From an uncultured beta proteobacterium (GTDB taxonomy: Bacteria; Pseudomonadota; Gammaproteobacteria; Burkholderiales; Burkholderiaceae), in NCBI GenBank assembly GCA_903935355.1, contig CAIZRK010000019.1, positions 1-64,000 on the forward strand: a DNA stretch of 64,000 nt, given 5' to 3'. Position 1 is the first letter of the stretch. Each line of letters starts with the position of its first letter. Under the pieces are notes generated by a model. It saw only the letters and a list, made by a program, of their open reading frames with translations. It did no database searches and was not told where the DNA came from. The position numbers and the translations under genes were made by a program. Below are positions 27,366-37,139 of the stretch, piece by piece.

Positions 27366-27400
27366 AATTAAAAAGCCGAGAAAATCTCGGCTTTTTAATT
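27366..27400. terminator. bidirectional rho-independent terminator
   Basis: A perfect 15-bp stem (core AAAAGCCGAG / CTCGGCTTTT, extended by AATTA / TAATT) encloses a 5-base loop AAAAT. T-runs on both strands suit termination of the plus-strand yaaA-DUF2863 unit and the minus-strand mdh unit, which converge here. Confidence 0.9.
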
Positions 27401-27417
27401 AAAACGCTTTGCAGTTT

Positions 27418-27798
27418 TTAGTTTTGAGTAAATGGCTCAGCACCGGCAAATAAATGGGGTAGCTTACCCGTTTTCATTTCTGTCGTTTGGCAGAAATCCG
27501 CTAGGCGAGTACCAGATTTAATATTAAACAGCATGGCCTTATTACCCAACACTACAAGATCATGACCTGTGGTCGTGTTCTTGTAGCGTAAGCTGCCAGG
27601 TAAAGAAGTTTGGCGATCCATATCGTAAGTCTTTGATTCCCAAGTTAAGCGAACCTTTTCAGTAGTGCCTGAAGTTTTAAATTGTTTGCTTTCACTACAA
27701 GACCACGTAAAGACTTCATCACTAGCTTGTACTTTTGCACCCCAAAAAATGGCTGCAGTAGCAAGGCTAACAACAATGATGGATTGCTTCATATTCAT
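27418..27798 (-). CDS. exported MliC-like (lysozyme inhibitor family) protein
   Basis: About 126 residues with an N-terminal signal peptide (QSIIVVSLATAAIFWGAKVQA). The mature part has two cysteines (SCSESKQF and DFCQTTE) and a small beta-barrel-like pattern (VRLTWESKTYDMDR, SLRYKNTTTGHDLVVLG, AMLFNIKSGTRLADFC). This resembles MliC/PliC C-type lysozyme inhibitors. There is no lipobox, so it would be periplasmic and not a lipoprotein. Starts at 27798 and 27792 are both served by AAGGA. It overlaps or abuts the mdh stop region and is probably translated with it. Family assignment is moderate. Confidence 0.6.
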   Translation of the reverse strand: MNMKQSIIVVSLATAAIFWGAKVQASDEVFTWSCSESKQFKTSGTTEKVRLTWESKTYDMDRQTSLPGSLRYKNTTTGHDLVVLGNKAMLFNIKSGTRLADFCQTTEMKTGKLPHLFAGAEPFTQN

Positions 27799-27805
27799 AA
27801 AGTCC

Positions 27806-28795
27806 TTAAGAGAGTAAATGTTTAACACCAGCTTGTTCTTCTAACAATTCATTCAGAGTGTGCGTCATGCGCTCACGTGAGAACGCATCGATTTCCAAAC
27901 CTTCAACCATTTTGTACTCACCATTTTCGCAAATTACTGGGAATCCGTAAATGACTTCTGCAGGAATTTCGTACTCGCCTTTTGAAGGAATGCCCATGGT
28001 GACCCATTTGCCGTTAGTGCCCAGAACCCAATCATGAATATGATCGATTGCAGCATTAGCAGCAGAAGCCGCTGAAGATAAACCACGTGCATCAATAATG
28101 GCGGCGCCACGCTTACCAACGGTAGGAATGAAGGTGTCTTTATTCCATGTAGCATCATTGATGAGGTCTTTTACAGATTGGCCGCCAATGGTTGCAAAGC
28201 GATAGTCTGGATACATTGTTGGGCTATGGTTACCCCAAACAATTAACTTTTCGATTTCAGCTACAGGCTTATTTAACTTGTTAGCCAATTGTGATAGCGC
28301 ACGGTTATGGTCTAAACGTAACATAGCTGTGAAATTCTTAGCTGGTATATCTGGCGCGGATTTCATGGCGATATACGCATTAGTATTTGCTGGGTTACCA
28401 ACCACTAATACTTTGACAGTCTTCTTAGCCACAGCATTTAATGCTTTGCCTTGGGCTGTAAAAATTTGCGCATTAGCAGAGAGCAAATCCTTGCGTTCCA
28501 TTCCGGGGCCACGTGGTCGTGCGCCAACTAATAAAGCTACGTCGATATCTTTAAATGCAGTCATTGGATCAGAGTGAGCTGTCATCCCAGCTAATAATGG
28601 GAATGCACAGTCTTCTAATTCCATCATGACGCCACCTAGAGCCTTTTGGGCCTTTTCGTCTGGGATTTCAAGCAACTGAAGAATAACGGGCTGATCTTTG
28701 CCTAGCAAGTCGCCATTGGCGATGCGAAAAAGAAGGGAATATCCGATTTGACCGGCTGCGCCGGTTACGGCGACACGCATTGGGGCTTTTGCCAT
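27806..28795 (-). CDS. mdh: malate dehydrogenase (NAD)
   Basis: TCA-cycle enzyme interconverting malate and oxaloacetate. The 329 residues are of the cytosolic-type MDH group used by betaproteobacteria: NAD motif [17 protein letters not shown] at 10-26, substrate arginines in [39 protein letters not shown] and the catalytic His in [11 protein letters not shown]. It is divergent from the GntR gene. The 149 bp between them contain a perfect 22-bp palindrome, so regulation by that GntR protein is probable. Confidence 0.96.
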   Translation of the reverse strand: MAKAPMRVAVTGAAGQIGYSLLFRIANGDLLGKDQPVILQLLEIPDEKAQKALGGVMMELEDCAFPLLAGMTAHSDPMTAFKDIDVALLVGARPRGPGMERKDLLSANAQIFTAQGKALNAVAKKTVKVLVVGNPANTNAYIAMKSAPDIPAKNFTAMLRLDHNRALSQLANKLNKPVAEIEKLIVWGNHSPTMYPDYRFATIGGQSVKDLINDATWNKDTFIPTVGKRGAAIIDARGLSSAASAANAAIDHIHDWVLGTNGKWVTMGIPSKGEYEIPAEVIYGFPVICENGEYKMVEGLEIDAFSRERMTHTLNELLEEQAGVKHLLS

Positions 28796-28885
28796 TACTT
28801 ATAACTCCAGTTGAGGTTAAGAGGTTAATTAATAAAAACTTTTCTATTATTCGTTCAGTGTAGGGACTTTCCATTTACACTGTCA

Positions 28886-28907
28886 ACATGTCTTATATAA
28901 GACATGT
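28886..28907. promoter_or_regulatory. perfect 22-bp palindrome, candidate GntR operator
   Basis: Two abutting 11-bp arms, ACATGTCTTAT and ATAAGACATGT, are exact reverse complements. It lies 38-59 bp before the GntR start and about 91-112 bp before the mdh start. GntR/HutC proteins typically bind short AT-centred palindromes of this kind, and the placement suits autoregulation and possibly mdh control. No second copy was seen ahead of sdhC or gltA. Confidence 0.68.
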
Positions 28908-28944
28908 AGCAGTTTGAATTTTATCCAATAGATTTGATAATGGA

Positions 28945-29688
28945 GTGAATTTGTCGGTTATTTCTTTACCTGTTGCCTCATTTAGCCCTCTTTATGAGCA
29001 GATCAAGGCGATGATTTTGGCTAGTTTGCAGGCTTCTGAATGGTTGCCTGGCGAAGCAATACCCAGTGAAATAGAGCTGGCAGCCCGATATTCTGTGAGT
29101 CAGGGTACGGTTCGCAAGGCCATTGATGAATTGGCCGCTGAAAATTTATTAGTTCGAAGGCAGGGTAAGGGTACTTTTGTAGCAACCCATCAAGAAGAGG
29201 ATTGGCAATATCGATTTTTACGTCTTGCCCCTGATTCTGGGCAAAAATTTCATCTCAAAAACCAGTTTTTGGCCTGCGAGATAGCTAGTTCTGACTCTAA
29301 TCTTGCTAAATTGCTTAAATTAAAGGCAAATGACCCCATTTTTCGAATTGTTCGCGTACAAAGCTTTGCAGGCAAACCGATTGTTTTTGAAGAGATTTGG
29401 TTGCCAGAAGCCCGCTTTAAGGGCTTAACGTTGGAAGCACTGATTGCATGGCAAGGAACTATGTATGCGTTTTATGAAAGCCAATACGCCACCCATATGG
29501 TTCGCGCTGAAGAAAAGATTAAAGCCTTGCCCGCAGACCAGAGTTTGGCAGCTTACCTCCACTTACCGATGGGCAGTTCCTTACTCTCAATAGAGAGGGT
29601 GGCTTTTACCTACGGGAATAAACCAGTAGAAATTCGTCATGCTTGGTACGACACTTCACAACAACATTATGAAAACAAATTAAATTAA
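28945..29688 (+). CDS. GntR-family regulator, HutC/UTRA type
   Basis: About 247 residues: a winged helix-turn-helix (about 14-78; ARYSVSQGTVRKAIDELAAENLLVRRQGKGTFV) and a UTRA ligand-binding domain (about 95-240; FRIVRVQSFAGKPIVFEEIWLP, PMGSSLLSIERVAFTYGNKPVEIRHAWYD). The UTRA fold usually senses a small metabolite. A GTG at 28945 is taken as start; a TTG at 28951 five bases after GGAG would remove two residues and is equally plausible. Located between mdh and sdhCDAB-gltA, it is well placed to control TCA-cycle genes, but this is inference. Confidence 0.9.
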   Translation: MNLSVISLPVASFSPLYEQIKAMILASLQASEWLPGEAIPSEIELAARYSVSQGTVRKAIDELAAENLLVRRQGKGTFVATHQEEDWQYRFLRLAPDSGQKFHLKNQFLACEIASSDSNLAKLLKLKANDPIFRIVRVQSFAGKPIVFEEIWLPEARFKGLTLEALIAWQGTMYAFYESQYATHMVRAEEKIKALPADQSLAAYLHLPMGSSLLSIERVAFTYGNKPVEIRHAWYDTSQQHYENKLN

Positions 29689-29823
29689 CTTCTTAAAGAG
29701 AGCTTCATCCGTAAAAACCATTACAAAAGCCAAAAAATCCCCAAGGACTCTGTGGTTTCCAATAGAATATGTTGCGATACAACAAAGTCACACTGAACCT
29801 CCACCTAAAAATAGAGATTGCCC

Positions 29824-30243
29824 ATGGTTGATGCACAGAACGCAGTAAAAAAAGATAAGCCGGTTTTCCGGAATATTGGTTTAGCCCAATTAATTCATTA
29901 CCGCCTACCTTGGGCTGGTAAGGTTTCCATTCTTCACCGCATCAGCGGTGCAGTCCTCTTTCTCATGCTGCCATTTCTTTTATATCTTCTTGATCAAAGT
30001 CTTGCATCAGAATTGAGTTATCAAAAGTTCCAAGCCCTCACTAGCCATTTTTTAGTAAAGATTATTTGCCTTGGCTTAATTTGGAGCTTCTTGCACCACT
30101 TTTGTGCTGGTATTCGGTATCTCTTACTCGATTTAGAAATCGGGGTTGAAAAAAATGAAGCAAATCGCTCTGCCATTTTTGTCTTTGTTTTAGGAGTGGT
30201 ATTGACTGCGATTGTGGGTCTCAAATTATTCGGCTTGTACTAA
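29824..30243 (+). CDS. sdhC: succinate dehydrogenase cytochrome b556 subunit
   Basis: Membrane anchor of complex II that holds heme b and the ubiquinone site with SdhD. The 140-residue protein has three transmembrane helices. The SILHRISGAVLF segment at the first helix contains the quinone-site Ser and Arg, and the axial heme His region is SFLHHFCAGIRYLLLD. The ATG at 29824 is preferred over an in-frame TTG two codons upstream. First gene of sdhCDABE; the 135-bp region before it shows no motif I can name. Confidence 0.94.
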   Translation: MVDAQNAVKKDKPVFRNIGLAQLIHYRLPWAGKVSILHRISGAVLFLMLPFLLYLLDQSLASELSYQKFQALTSHFLVKIICLGLIWSFLHHFCAGIRYLLLDLEIGVEKNEANRSAIFVFVLGVVLTAIVGLKLFGLY

Positions 30244-30267
30244 GCGCACTTCATTTAAGGAAACCTC

Positions 30268-30633
30268 ATGCCTATTTATCAAATTGGACCTAAGCGCTTA
30301 GTAGTGGGTGCTCATTACGGTCTTAAAGAGTGGATTATTCAGCGTGTAACAGCGATTGTGATGGTGGTATTTACAATTGTCTTATTGATCGACTACACCA
30401 TCACGGGTAGCGCTACTTATGAAGGATGGTCTGCGTTATTTAGTAACCAGTTCATGAAGTTATTGACGCTCTTAGCTTTTATTAGCTTGTTTTATCACGC
30501 TTGGATTGGTATTCGCGACATTTGGATGGATTACATTAAGCCTGTAAGTATCCGCTTAACTCTGCAAGTGTTATCTGTTTTGTATCTCGTAGCCTGTGCG
30601 GCCTATGCCGTACAAATTTTGTGGAAAGTGTAA
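30268..30633 (+). CDS. sdhD: succinate dehydrogenase membrane anchor subunit
   Basis: Second complex II anchor, 121 residues, three transmembrane helices. GLKEWIIQRVTAIVMVV near the N-terminus and FYHAWIGIRDIWMDYIKP (heme/quinone-site His and Asp-Tyr) match the family. It begins 24 bp after sdhC with an AAGGAAA ribosome-binding site and ends 4 bp before the sdhA start. Confidence 0.94.
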   Translation: MPIYQIGPKRLVVGAHYGLKEWIIQRVTAIVMVVFTIVLLIDYTITGSATYEGWSALFSNQFMKLLTLLAFISLFYHAWIGIRDIWMDYIKPVSIRLTLQVLSVLYLVACAAYAVQILWKV

Positions 30634-30637
30634 TTCG

Positions 30638-32416
30638 ATGACCGCGATTAAAAAAGTATTGCCACGCCGCCGTTTTGATGCGGTGATTATTGGTGCAGGT
30701 GGTTCTGGTATGCGTGCTTCTTTGCAGTTAGCAGAAGCCGGCCTGAACGTTGCGGTTTTAACGAAAGTCTTCCCAACTCGATCACATACCGTTGCTGCTC
30801 AAGGCGGCATTGGTGCTTCACTCGGTAATATGAGCGAAGATAATTGGCACTATCACTTTTACGACACGATTAAAGGCTCTGACTGGTTGGGTGACCAAGA
30901 TGTGATTGAATTTATGTGTCGTGAAGCTCCTAAAGCGGTATATGAGCTTGAGCATTTTGGTATGCCTTTTGACCGTAATCCTGACGGTACGATATATCAG
31001 CGGCCATTCGGTGGGCATACTGCAAACTATGGTGAAAAGCCTGTACAACGTGCTTGCGCTGCAGCGGATCGTACTGGACATGCGATGTTGCATACCTTAT
31101 ATCAACGTAACGTTCGCGCAAAAACGAACTTCTTTGTCGAGTGGCTTGCGCTTGACTTAATCCGTGATGATGCTGGGGACGTAGTTGGCGTGACAGCTCT
31201 CGAAATGGAAACAGGTCAAGTTTATATTCTGGAAGCCAAAGTAGTTTTGATGGCGACTGGTGGGGCGGGTCGTATTTGGGATGCGTCTACTAATGCATTT
31301 ATTAATACTGGTGATGGTATGGGTCTGGCTGCCCGCGCAGGAATTCCATTAGAAGATATGGAATTTTGGCAATTTCACCCCACTGGCGTAGCTGGTGCTG
31401 GTGTATTGCTAACTGAAGGTTGTCGCGGTGAGGGTGGTATCTTGCGCAATAAAGATGGCGAACGATTCATGGAGCGCTATGCACCAACCCTGAAAGATTT
31501 GGCGCCACGCGATTTTGTATCACGCTCAATGGACCAAGAGATTAAAGAAGGCCGTGGTTGCGGTCCTAACGGTGACTATGTAGTTCTGGATTTGACCCAC
31601 ATTGGCGCTGAGACCATCATGAAGCGCCTGCCTTCAGTTTATGAAATCGGTATTAACTTTGCTAACGTTGATGTTACTAAAGAGCCTATACCAGTCGTAC
31701 CAACAATTCATTATCAGATGGGCGGTATTCCTACCAATATCAATGGGCAAGTAGTTGTTCCTGGTAACGGTAAGTCAAATGAGCTAGTCAATGGTTTGTA
31801 TGCAATTGGTGAGTGCTCTTGCGTATCCGTCCACGGGGCTAACCGTTTAGGTACTAATTCATTGCTGGACTTATTGGTATTTGGTCGAGCTGCAGGCAAT
31901 CATATCGTTGGTATGGACCTCAAAAATCGTGAATTTAAACCCCTACCTGCGAATGCTGGTGAGCAAACGATGGCACGTATTACTGCTTTAGATAACTCTA
32001 CCTCAGGTGAATATGCGCAAGACGTTGCTAACGATATTCGAAAAACCATGCAAAAGTATGCTGGTGTATTTAGAAATCAGGAATTAATGGACGAAGGTGT
32101 GCGTCAAATGGCCAAGTTAACTGAGCGTGCCAAGCACTTGTGGCTTAAAGATAAGTCTGAGATTTTTAATACTGCGCGTATTGAAGCCTTAGAGGTGGCG
32201 AACTTGGTTGAAACTGCTAATGCAACGATGATTTCTGCTGCAGCACGTAAAGAAAGTCGTGGGGCTCATTCTCATGATGACTTCCCACTTCGTGATGATG
32301 ATAGTTGGATGAAACATACGCTTTGGTATAGCGAAGGCAATCGCTTAGATTACAAGCCTGTGCAACTAAAACCATTGACTGTTGATTCAGTTCCTCCAAA
32401 AGAACGCACTTTCTAA
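30638..32416 (+). CDS. sdhA: succinate dehydrogenase flavoprotein subunit
   Basis: Catalytic subunit that oxidises succinate to fumarate with covalently bound FAD. The ATG at 30638 (MTAIKKVLPRRRFDAVIIGAGGSG) gives 592 residues; the frame is open upstream only because it overlaps sdhD. The dinucleotide motif GAGGSG is at 19-24, and the FAD-linking His is H50 in RSHTVAAQGG. FHPTGVAGAGVLLTEGCRGEGG and HGANRLGTNSLLDLLVFGR carry substrate-binding residues. The sdhB gene starts 27 bp later. Confidence 0.97.
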   Translation: MTAIKKVLPRRRFDAVIIGAGGSGMRASLQLAEAGLNVAVLTKVFPTRSHTVAAQGGIGASLGNMSEDNWHYHFYDTIKGSDWLGDQDVIEFMCREAPKAVYELEHFGMPFDRNPDGTIYQRPFGGHTANYGEKPVQRACAAADRTGHAMLHTLYQRNVRAKTNFFVEWLALDLIRDDAGDVVGVTALEMETGQVYILEAKVVLMATGGAGRIWDASTNAFINTGDGMGLAARAGIPLEDMEFWQFHPTGVAGAGVLLTEGCRGEGGILRNKDGERFMERYAPTLKDLAPRDFVSRSMDQEIKEGRGCGPNGDYVVLDLTHIGAETIMKRLPSVYEIGINFANVDVTKEPIPVVPTIHYQMGGIPTNINGQVVVPGNGKSNELVNGLYAIGECSCVSVHGANRLGTNSLLDLLVFGRAAGNHIVGMDLKNREFKPLPANAGEQTMARITALDNSTSGEYAQDVANDIRKTMQKYAGVFRNQELMDEGVRQMAKLTERAKHLWLKDKSEIFNTARIEALEVANLVETANATMISAAARKESRGAHSHDDFPLRDDDSWMKHTLWYSEGNRLDYKPVQLKPLTVDSVPPKERTF

Positions 32417-32443
32417 GCGATAGATAGATAAGAGAGATAGAAG

Positions 32444-33148
32444 ATGAGTGATATTCGTATATTTGAAATTTACCGCTACGATCCAGATGTCGATGCAGCC
32501 CCACGCATGGAGCGCTATGAATTAGAGCTCACTGGCGAGCGTATGTTACTAGATGCCTTGATTTCATTAAAGAAGCAAGATGAGACGATTTCTTATCGCC
32601 GCTCATGTCGTGAAGGTGTTTGTGGTTCTGATGCAATGAATATCAACGGTAAAAATGGTTTGGCCTGTTTAACCAATATGTTGACGTTACCCAAGGTGAT
32701 CACACTGCGTCCATTACCTGGTTTGCCAGTAGTACGCGATTTGATTGTAGATATGACATTGTTCTTTAAACAATACTTGTCTATTAAGCCTTATTTAGTG
32801 AACGACAATCCACCTCCAGAAAAAGAGCGCCTTCAGAGTCCTGAAGAGCGTGAAGAGTTAAATGGTTTGTATGAGTGCATCTTATGTGCGTCCTGCTCTA
32901 CTTCCTGTCCGTCATTTTGGTGGAATCCAGATAAATTCGTAGGCCCAGCAGGTTTATTACAGGCGTATCGTTTTATTGCCGATAGTCGTGATGAAGAAAC
33001 AGCCCGTCGCTTGGATAACCTAGAAGATCCTTACCGTTTATTCCGTTGTCATACCATCATGAACTGCGTTGATGTTTGTCCTAAACATTTGAATCCCACC
33101 AAGGCAATTGGCAAGATCAAGGAGTTAATGGTACGCAGGTCGGTATGA
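32444..33148 (+). CDS. sdhB: succinate dehydrogenase iron-sulfur subunit
   Basis: Carries electrons from FAD to quinone through three clusters. The 2Fe-2S ligands are C55, C60, D63 and C75 ([12 protein letters not shown]), the Asp-containing set as in Escherichia coli. The 4Fe-4S motif is [12 protein letters not shown] (about 146-157), and the 3Fe-4S motif is [17 protein letters not shown] (about 203-219). 234 residues, full length. Its stop overlaps sdhE by 4 bp. Confidence 0.97.
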   Translation: MSDIRIFEIYRYDPDVDAAPRMERYELELTGERMLLDALISLKKQDETISYRRSCREGVCGSDAMNINGKNGLACLTNMLTLPKVITLRPLPGLPVVRDLIVDMTLFFKQYLSIKPYLVNDNPPPEKERLQSPEEREELNGLYECILCASCSTSCPSFWWNPDKFVGPAGLLQAYRFIADSRDEETARRLDNLEDPYRLFRCHTIMNCVDVCPKHLNPTKAIGKIKELMVRRSV

Positions 33149-33414
33149 CATTAGGTAATGCAGAGTTATATCGATTAAAGAGTGATGCTCGTAGGGGTTT
33201 GCTTGAAAATGATTTAATTTTGCAGCGTTTTTTTGAGCGCCATGGCGCCCAGTTAAGCGTTGATGAAGGTAAAGTATTGGGTCAATTATTAGCTTTAGAA
33301 GACAATGATTTGATGGATTTGTTGATCGGTAGAAAAGATTCTGTAGTAGCGCTGGAAAAAGAGTTGCAATTAGACTCTTATAAAACAGTTTTACAAAAGC
33401 TGAGGGAGAGGTAA
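33145..33414 (+). CDS. sdhE: FAD assembly factor SdhE
   Basis: Small cytosolic protein that promotes covalent flavinylation of SdhA. The 89 residues contain the conserved RGLLE motif (R17-E21) that contacts SdhA, then [12 protein letters not shown] and [16 protein letters not shown]. Start overlaps the sdhB stop (ATGA), so production is coupled. An 84-bp gap separates it from gltA. Confidence 0.93.
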   Translation: MTLGNAELYRLKSDARRGLLENDLILQRFFERHGAQLSVDEGKVLGQLLALEDNDLMDLLIGRKDSVVALEKELQLDSYKTVLQKLRER

Positions 33415-33498
33415 TTCAGCATTTTGGTGCATGTTAGTAGTAAGGACACAAGAACGAATAGTGTATTAATCATCAATTTGAATGACTAAGGATTAGAA

Positions 33499-34812
33499 AT
33501 GATTGAATCGGACATCAAGGCAAAACTCTCGTTTTCAGATGGCACACCAGACATTGATCTGCCAATTTATAAGGGCACTATTGGCCCTGACGTAATCGAT
33601 ATTCGTAAACTCTATGGTCAGACAGGAAAGTTCACTTACGACTCTGGTTTTCTATCTACTGCATCGTGTAATAGCAAAATTACATATATCGATGGCGACA
33701 TTGGTGAATTGCTATACCGCGGTTACCCCATTGAAGATTTAGCGCATAACTGTGATTTCTTAGAAGTTTGCTACTTATTAATCAATGGCGAACTACCAAA
33801 CGAAAAACAGAAGAACGACTTTGAAGCAATGGTGATGCATCACACTATGGTGCACGAACAAATGCAATTTTTCTTACGTGGTTTCCGTAGGGATGCGCAT
33901 CCAATGTCTGTGCTGACAGGTTTGGTTGGTGCAATGGCCGCCTTTTATCATGATTCCATCGATTACAGTCAGCCCCATGCACGCGAAGTTGCCCAAATTC
34001 GCTTAATTGCAAAGATGCCTACTTTAGTTGCAATGGCTTATAAATATTCAGTTGGTCAGCCATTTATCTATCCAGATAATTCCTTGTCCTACACTGCAAA
34101 CTTTATGCGAATGATGTTTGCTACTCCTTGTGAAGAGTACAAAGTGAATCCAGTATTAGTTCGCGCCTTGGATCGCATCTTTATATTGCATGCAGATCAT
34201 GAGCAAAATGCTTCTACTTCAACAGTGCGTTTATGCGGTTCTTCTGGCACAAATCCATTTGCAGCCATTTCTGCTGGAATTGCTTGTCTTTGGGGTCCTG
34301 CTCATGGTGGAGCTAATGAAGCTTGTTTGCAAATGCTCAATGAGATTCAGGCCAATGGTGGTGTAGAACGAATTGGCGAATTCATTGCTCAAGTTAAGGA
34401 TAAAAACTCTAACGTACGTTTAATGGGCTTTGGCCATCGTGTTTATAAAAACTTTGACCCACGTGCTAAATTGATGCGTGAAACTTGCTATGAAGTCTTG
34501 AAGGAGATGGGCCTTGAAAATGACCCATTATTCAAGTTAGCAATGACTCTTGAGAAGATTGCCTTAGAAGATGACTATTTCGTGAGTCGTAAGCTCTATC
34601 CAAACGTTGACTTCTACTCTGGCATTGTTCAGCGTGCTCTAGGTATTCCTACAGAAATGTTCACCTGTGTATTTGCCTTGGCAAGAACAGTGGGCTGGAT
34701 TGCTCAGTGGGAAGAAATGATTACCGATCCTGAATATAAGATTGGCCGTCCACGTCAGTTATATGTTGGAGAAACTTCACGCAAGGTTCCTAACATTTCT
34801 GTTCGTAAATAA
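33499..34812 (+). CDS. gltA: citrate synthase (type II)
   Basis: Condenses oxaloacetate and acetyl-CoA. 437 residues, the size of the hexameric, NADH-regulated type II enzyme. Catalytic regions: [17 protein letters not shown] (substrate His), [15 protein letters not shown] (catalytic His), [14 protein letters not shown] (oxaloacetate His/Arg) and [15 protein letters not shown] (catalytic Asp). It follows sdhE, and leuC starts 18 bp after its stop, so it may share transcripts on both sides. Confidence 0.97.
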   Translation: MIESDIKAKLSFSDGTPDIDLPIYKGTIGPDVIDIRKLYGQTGKFTYDSGFLSTASCNSKITYIDGDIGELLYRGYPIEDLAHNCDFLEVCYLLINGELPNEKQKNDFEAMVMHHTMVHEQMQFFLRGFRRDAHPMSVLTGLVGAMAAFYHDSIDYSQPHAREVAQIRLIAKMPTLVAMAYKYSVGQPFIYPDNSLSYTANFMRMMFATPCEEYKVNPVLVRALDRIFILHADHEQNASTSTVRLCGSSGTNPFAAISAGIACLWGPAHGGANEACLQMLNEIQANGGVERIGEFIAQVKDKNSNVRLMGFGHRVYKNFDPRAKLMRETCYEVLKEMGLENDPLFKLAMTLEKIALEDDYFVSRKLYPNVDFYSGIVQRALGIPTEMFTCVFALARTVGWIAQWEEMITDPEYKIGRPRQLYVGETSRKVPNISVRK

Positions 34813-34830
34813 GAGATTTAAAGGGCTTTC

Positions 34831-36240
34831 ATGTCACGTACGCTTTATGACAAATTGTGGGATGACCATGTCGTCTATTCTGAAAAAGACGGCACGGCCA
34901 CAATTTATGTTGATCGCCAGTTATTGCATGAGGTAACAAGTCCCCAAGCTTTTGAAGGATTGAATTTGGCTGGGCGTCAGGTATGGCGCATCTCTGCCAA
35001 TTTAGCTGTTTCAGATCATAACGTTCCTACGACAGATCGCTCTGAAGGTATTACGGATCCTATTTCCAAGTTGCAAGTTGATACCTTAGATCAAAATTGC
35101 GATGCTTATGGCATTACCCAATACAAGATGAACGATCCCCGCCAAGGGATTGTGCATGTTATAGGGCCAGAGCAGGGTGCTACTTTACCTGGAATGACTG
35201 TTGTTTGTGGAGATTCACATACAAGTACTCATGGGGCATTTGGAGCCCTTGCATTTGGTATTGGCACTTCTGAAGTTGAGCATGTCTTGGCAACTCAAAC
35301 CTTGCTGATGAAGAAAAGTAAGAACATGTTAGTTAAGGTGGATGGCCGTTTGCAACCTGGTTCGACCGCTAAAGATATCGTATTGGCTGTGATAGGTAAA
35401 ATTGGTACTGCTGGAGGCACTGGTTACACCATTGAGTTTGCTGGTGAGGCCATTCGAAATTTATCGATGGAAGGGCGGATGACTTTGTGCAATATGGCAA
35501 TTGAAGCTGGCGCTCGCGCTGGCTTAGTTGCTGTTGATGAAACCACAATTGAATATATCCAAGGTAGGCCATATGCCCCTACGGGCGAAGCAATGCGGCA
35601 CGCCTTGCAATACTGGCGAACCTTACATTCAGATGAAGGTGCAAAGTTTGATGCGGTAGTTGAGATGCGCGCTGAAGAAATTGCTCCTCAGGTGACCTGG
35701 GGAACCTCACCCGAAATGGTTTTAGCTATTAGCGATCGAGTGCCTGATCCAGAAAAAGAGCGTGATGCGAACAAACGATCCGCAATGGAACGTGCTTTGG
35801 AATATATGGGGCTGGCACCCAATACCTTGCTGAGTAATATTTCTGTAGATAAAGTGTTTATTGGCTCTTGCACTAATAGTCGCATAGAGGATATTCGTGC
35901 TGCCGCTAAGGTGGTAGATCGCTTAGGTAAAAAAGTGTCTGCAAATGTAAAGCTAGCCTTAGTCGTACCCGGATCTGGTTTGGTTAAAGCGCAAGCAGAG
36001 CGTGAGGGCTTGGATAGGGTATTTAAGGCTGCTGGTTTTGAGTGGCGCGAGCCAGGTTGTTCGATGTGCTTGGCAATGAATGCCGATCGTCTTGAGCCAG
36101 GTGAGCGTTGCGCTTCTACCTCAAATCGTAATTTTGAAGGTCGTCAAGGAAATGGCGGAAGAACTCATTTAGTAAGCCCTGCAATGGCAGCCGCTGCTGC
36201 AATAGAAGGTCATTTCGTTGACATTCGCAAGATTTCTTAA
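34831..36240 (+). CDS. leuC: 3-isopropylmalate dehydratase large subunit
   Basis: Aconitase-family enzyme of leucine synthesis. The 469 residues contain [33 protein letters not shown], the first cluster cysteine in [14 protein letters not shown] (about residue 349) and the CxxC pair in GCSMCLAMN (about 409 and 412), which together hold the 4Fe-4S cluster. Downstream a small lipoprotein gene separates it from its partner leuD. ATG is preceded by AAAGGG. Confidence 0.97.
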   Translation: MSRTLYDKLWDDHVVYSEKDGTATIYVDRQLLHEVTSPQAFEGLNLAGRQVWRISANLAVSDHNVPTTDRSEGITDPISKLQVDTLDQNCDAYGITQYKMNDPRQGIVHVIGPEQGATLPGMTVVCGDSHTSTHGAFGALAFGIGTSEVEHVLATQTLLMKKSKNMLVKVDGRLQPGSTAKDIVLAVIGKIGTAGGTGYTIEFAGEAIRNLSMEGRMTLCNMAIEAGARAGLVAVDETTIEYIQGRPYAPTGEAMRHALQYWRTLHSDEGAKFDAVVEMRAEEIAPQVTWGTSPEMVLAISDRVPDPEKERDANKRSAMERALEYMGLAPNTLLSNISVDKVFIGSCTNSRIEDIRAAAKVVDRLGKKVSANVKLALVVPGSGLVKAQAEREGLDRVFKAAGFEWREPGCSMCLAMNADRLEPGERCASTSNRNFEGRQGNGGRTHLVSPAMAAAAAIEGHFVDIRKIS

Positions 36241-36250
36241 AGGAATTATC

Positions 36251-36463
36251 GTGTTTAAACTATCTTCGCTCACAATGATAAAAAAATTAACGATTGTTGC
36301 TGTTGTTGGTCTTGTGGTATCAGCATGTAGTAGCACTATGGAAGGTGTTGGGAAAGATCTCCAGAACATGGGCAACTCTATGAGTAGTAATAGCACTAAC
36401 TCAAGCACAAATAATCAATCCCAAACCAAGGGTAAAGATGTTGTTGTGACTCCGGTTAAGTAA
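36251..36463 (+). CDS. small entericidin-like lipoprotein
   Basis: 70-residue lipoprotein. A GTG at 36251 with AGGA six bases upstream is the preferred start; the ATG at 36275 ([20 protein letters not shown]) is an alternative. A hydrophobic leader ends in the lipobox VSAC, followed by a short polar Ser/Asn/Gln-rich tail. [13 protein letters not shown] resembles entericidin A/B peptides (GxGxDIxxxG). It lies between leuC (10 bp upstream) and leuD (5 bp downstream) on the same strand and must be on the leucine transcript. Its role is unknown; entericidins elsewhere are membrane-active toxin/antidote peptides. Confidence 0.78.
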   Translation: MFKLSSLTMIKKLTIVAVVGLVVSACSSTMEGVGKDLQNMGNSMSSNSTNSSTNNQSQTKGKDVVVTPVK

Positions 36464-36468
36464 AAATC

Positions 36469-37116
36469 ATGGATAAATTTACGGTATACAAGGGCTTAGT
36501 AGCACCGCTTAACCGCGAGAATGTGGATACCGACGCTATTATTCCTAAGCAGTTCTTAAAGTCGATTAAGAAAACTGGCTTTGGGCAAAACTTATTTGAC
36601 GAATGGCGTTATCTTGATCATGGTGAGCCTGGGCAAGACTGTAGTAATCGACCCATTAATCCCGACTTTTTCTTAAATCAGCCGCGCTACCAAGCTGCTG
36701 GAATTTTGCTTGCCCGTAAAAACTTTGGTTGTGGCAGTTCACGAGAACATGCACCATGGGCCTTGGATCAATTTGGCTTTAGGGCAGTGATTGCCCCAAG
36801 TTTTGCCGATATTTTCTACAATAATTGCTTTAAGAATGGTCTTTTACCGATTGTCCTGACTGAGATGCAGGTTGACCATTTATTCAATGAAACCTTCGCT
36901 TTTACTGGATATCAGCTCACTATTGACCTAGATCGACAAGAAGTGATAGCTCCCGATGGCACTGCCTATAGCTTTGATGTTGACCCATTCAGAAAGCATT
37001 GCCTACTCAATGGTTTGGACGATATTGGCTTAACCCTGCAACATGCAGATAAAATCAAGGCTTACGAAGCTGAGCGCATTTTGAAAATGCCTTGGCTTGC
37101 TACACAATTGCCATAA
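36469..37116 (+). CDS. leuD: 3-isopropylmalate dehydratase small subunit
   Basis: Swivelling subunit of isopropylmalate isomerase, partner of LeuC. The 215 residues start with [27 protein letters not shown], and the substrate-binding loop [19 protein letters not shown] is at about 83-101, followed by [20 protein letters not shown]. Full length. leuB starts 23 bp later after an AAGG ribosome-binding site. Confidence 0.97.
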   Translation: MDKFTVYKGLVAPLNRENVDTDAIIPKQFLKSIKKTGFGQNLFDEWRYLDHGEPGQDCSNRPINPDFFLNQPRYQAAGILLARKNFGCGSSREHAPWALDQFGFRAVIAPSFADIFYNNCFKNGLLPIVLTEMQVDHLFNETFAFTGYQLTIDLDRQEVIAPDGTAYSFDVDPFRKHCLLNGLDDIGLTLQHADKIKAYEAERILKMPWLATQLP

Positions 37117-37139
37117 TTTTATCGAGTTAAAGGCCTTTC

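Noticed and set aside
28945-29688. Second copy of the GntR palindrome before sdhC or gltA
   Set aside because: The regions 29689-29823 and 33415-33498 were read for ACATGTCTTAT-like arms and none was found.
30021-30224. Antisense frame within sdhC
   Set aside because: It only mirrors the codon bias of sdhC; no independent start signal.
36169-36408. Minus-strand 79-residue open frame over the leuC end
   Set aside because: It is the antisense shadow of leuC and the lipoprotein gene, with no recognisable content.
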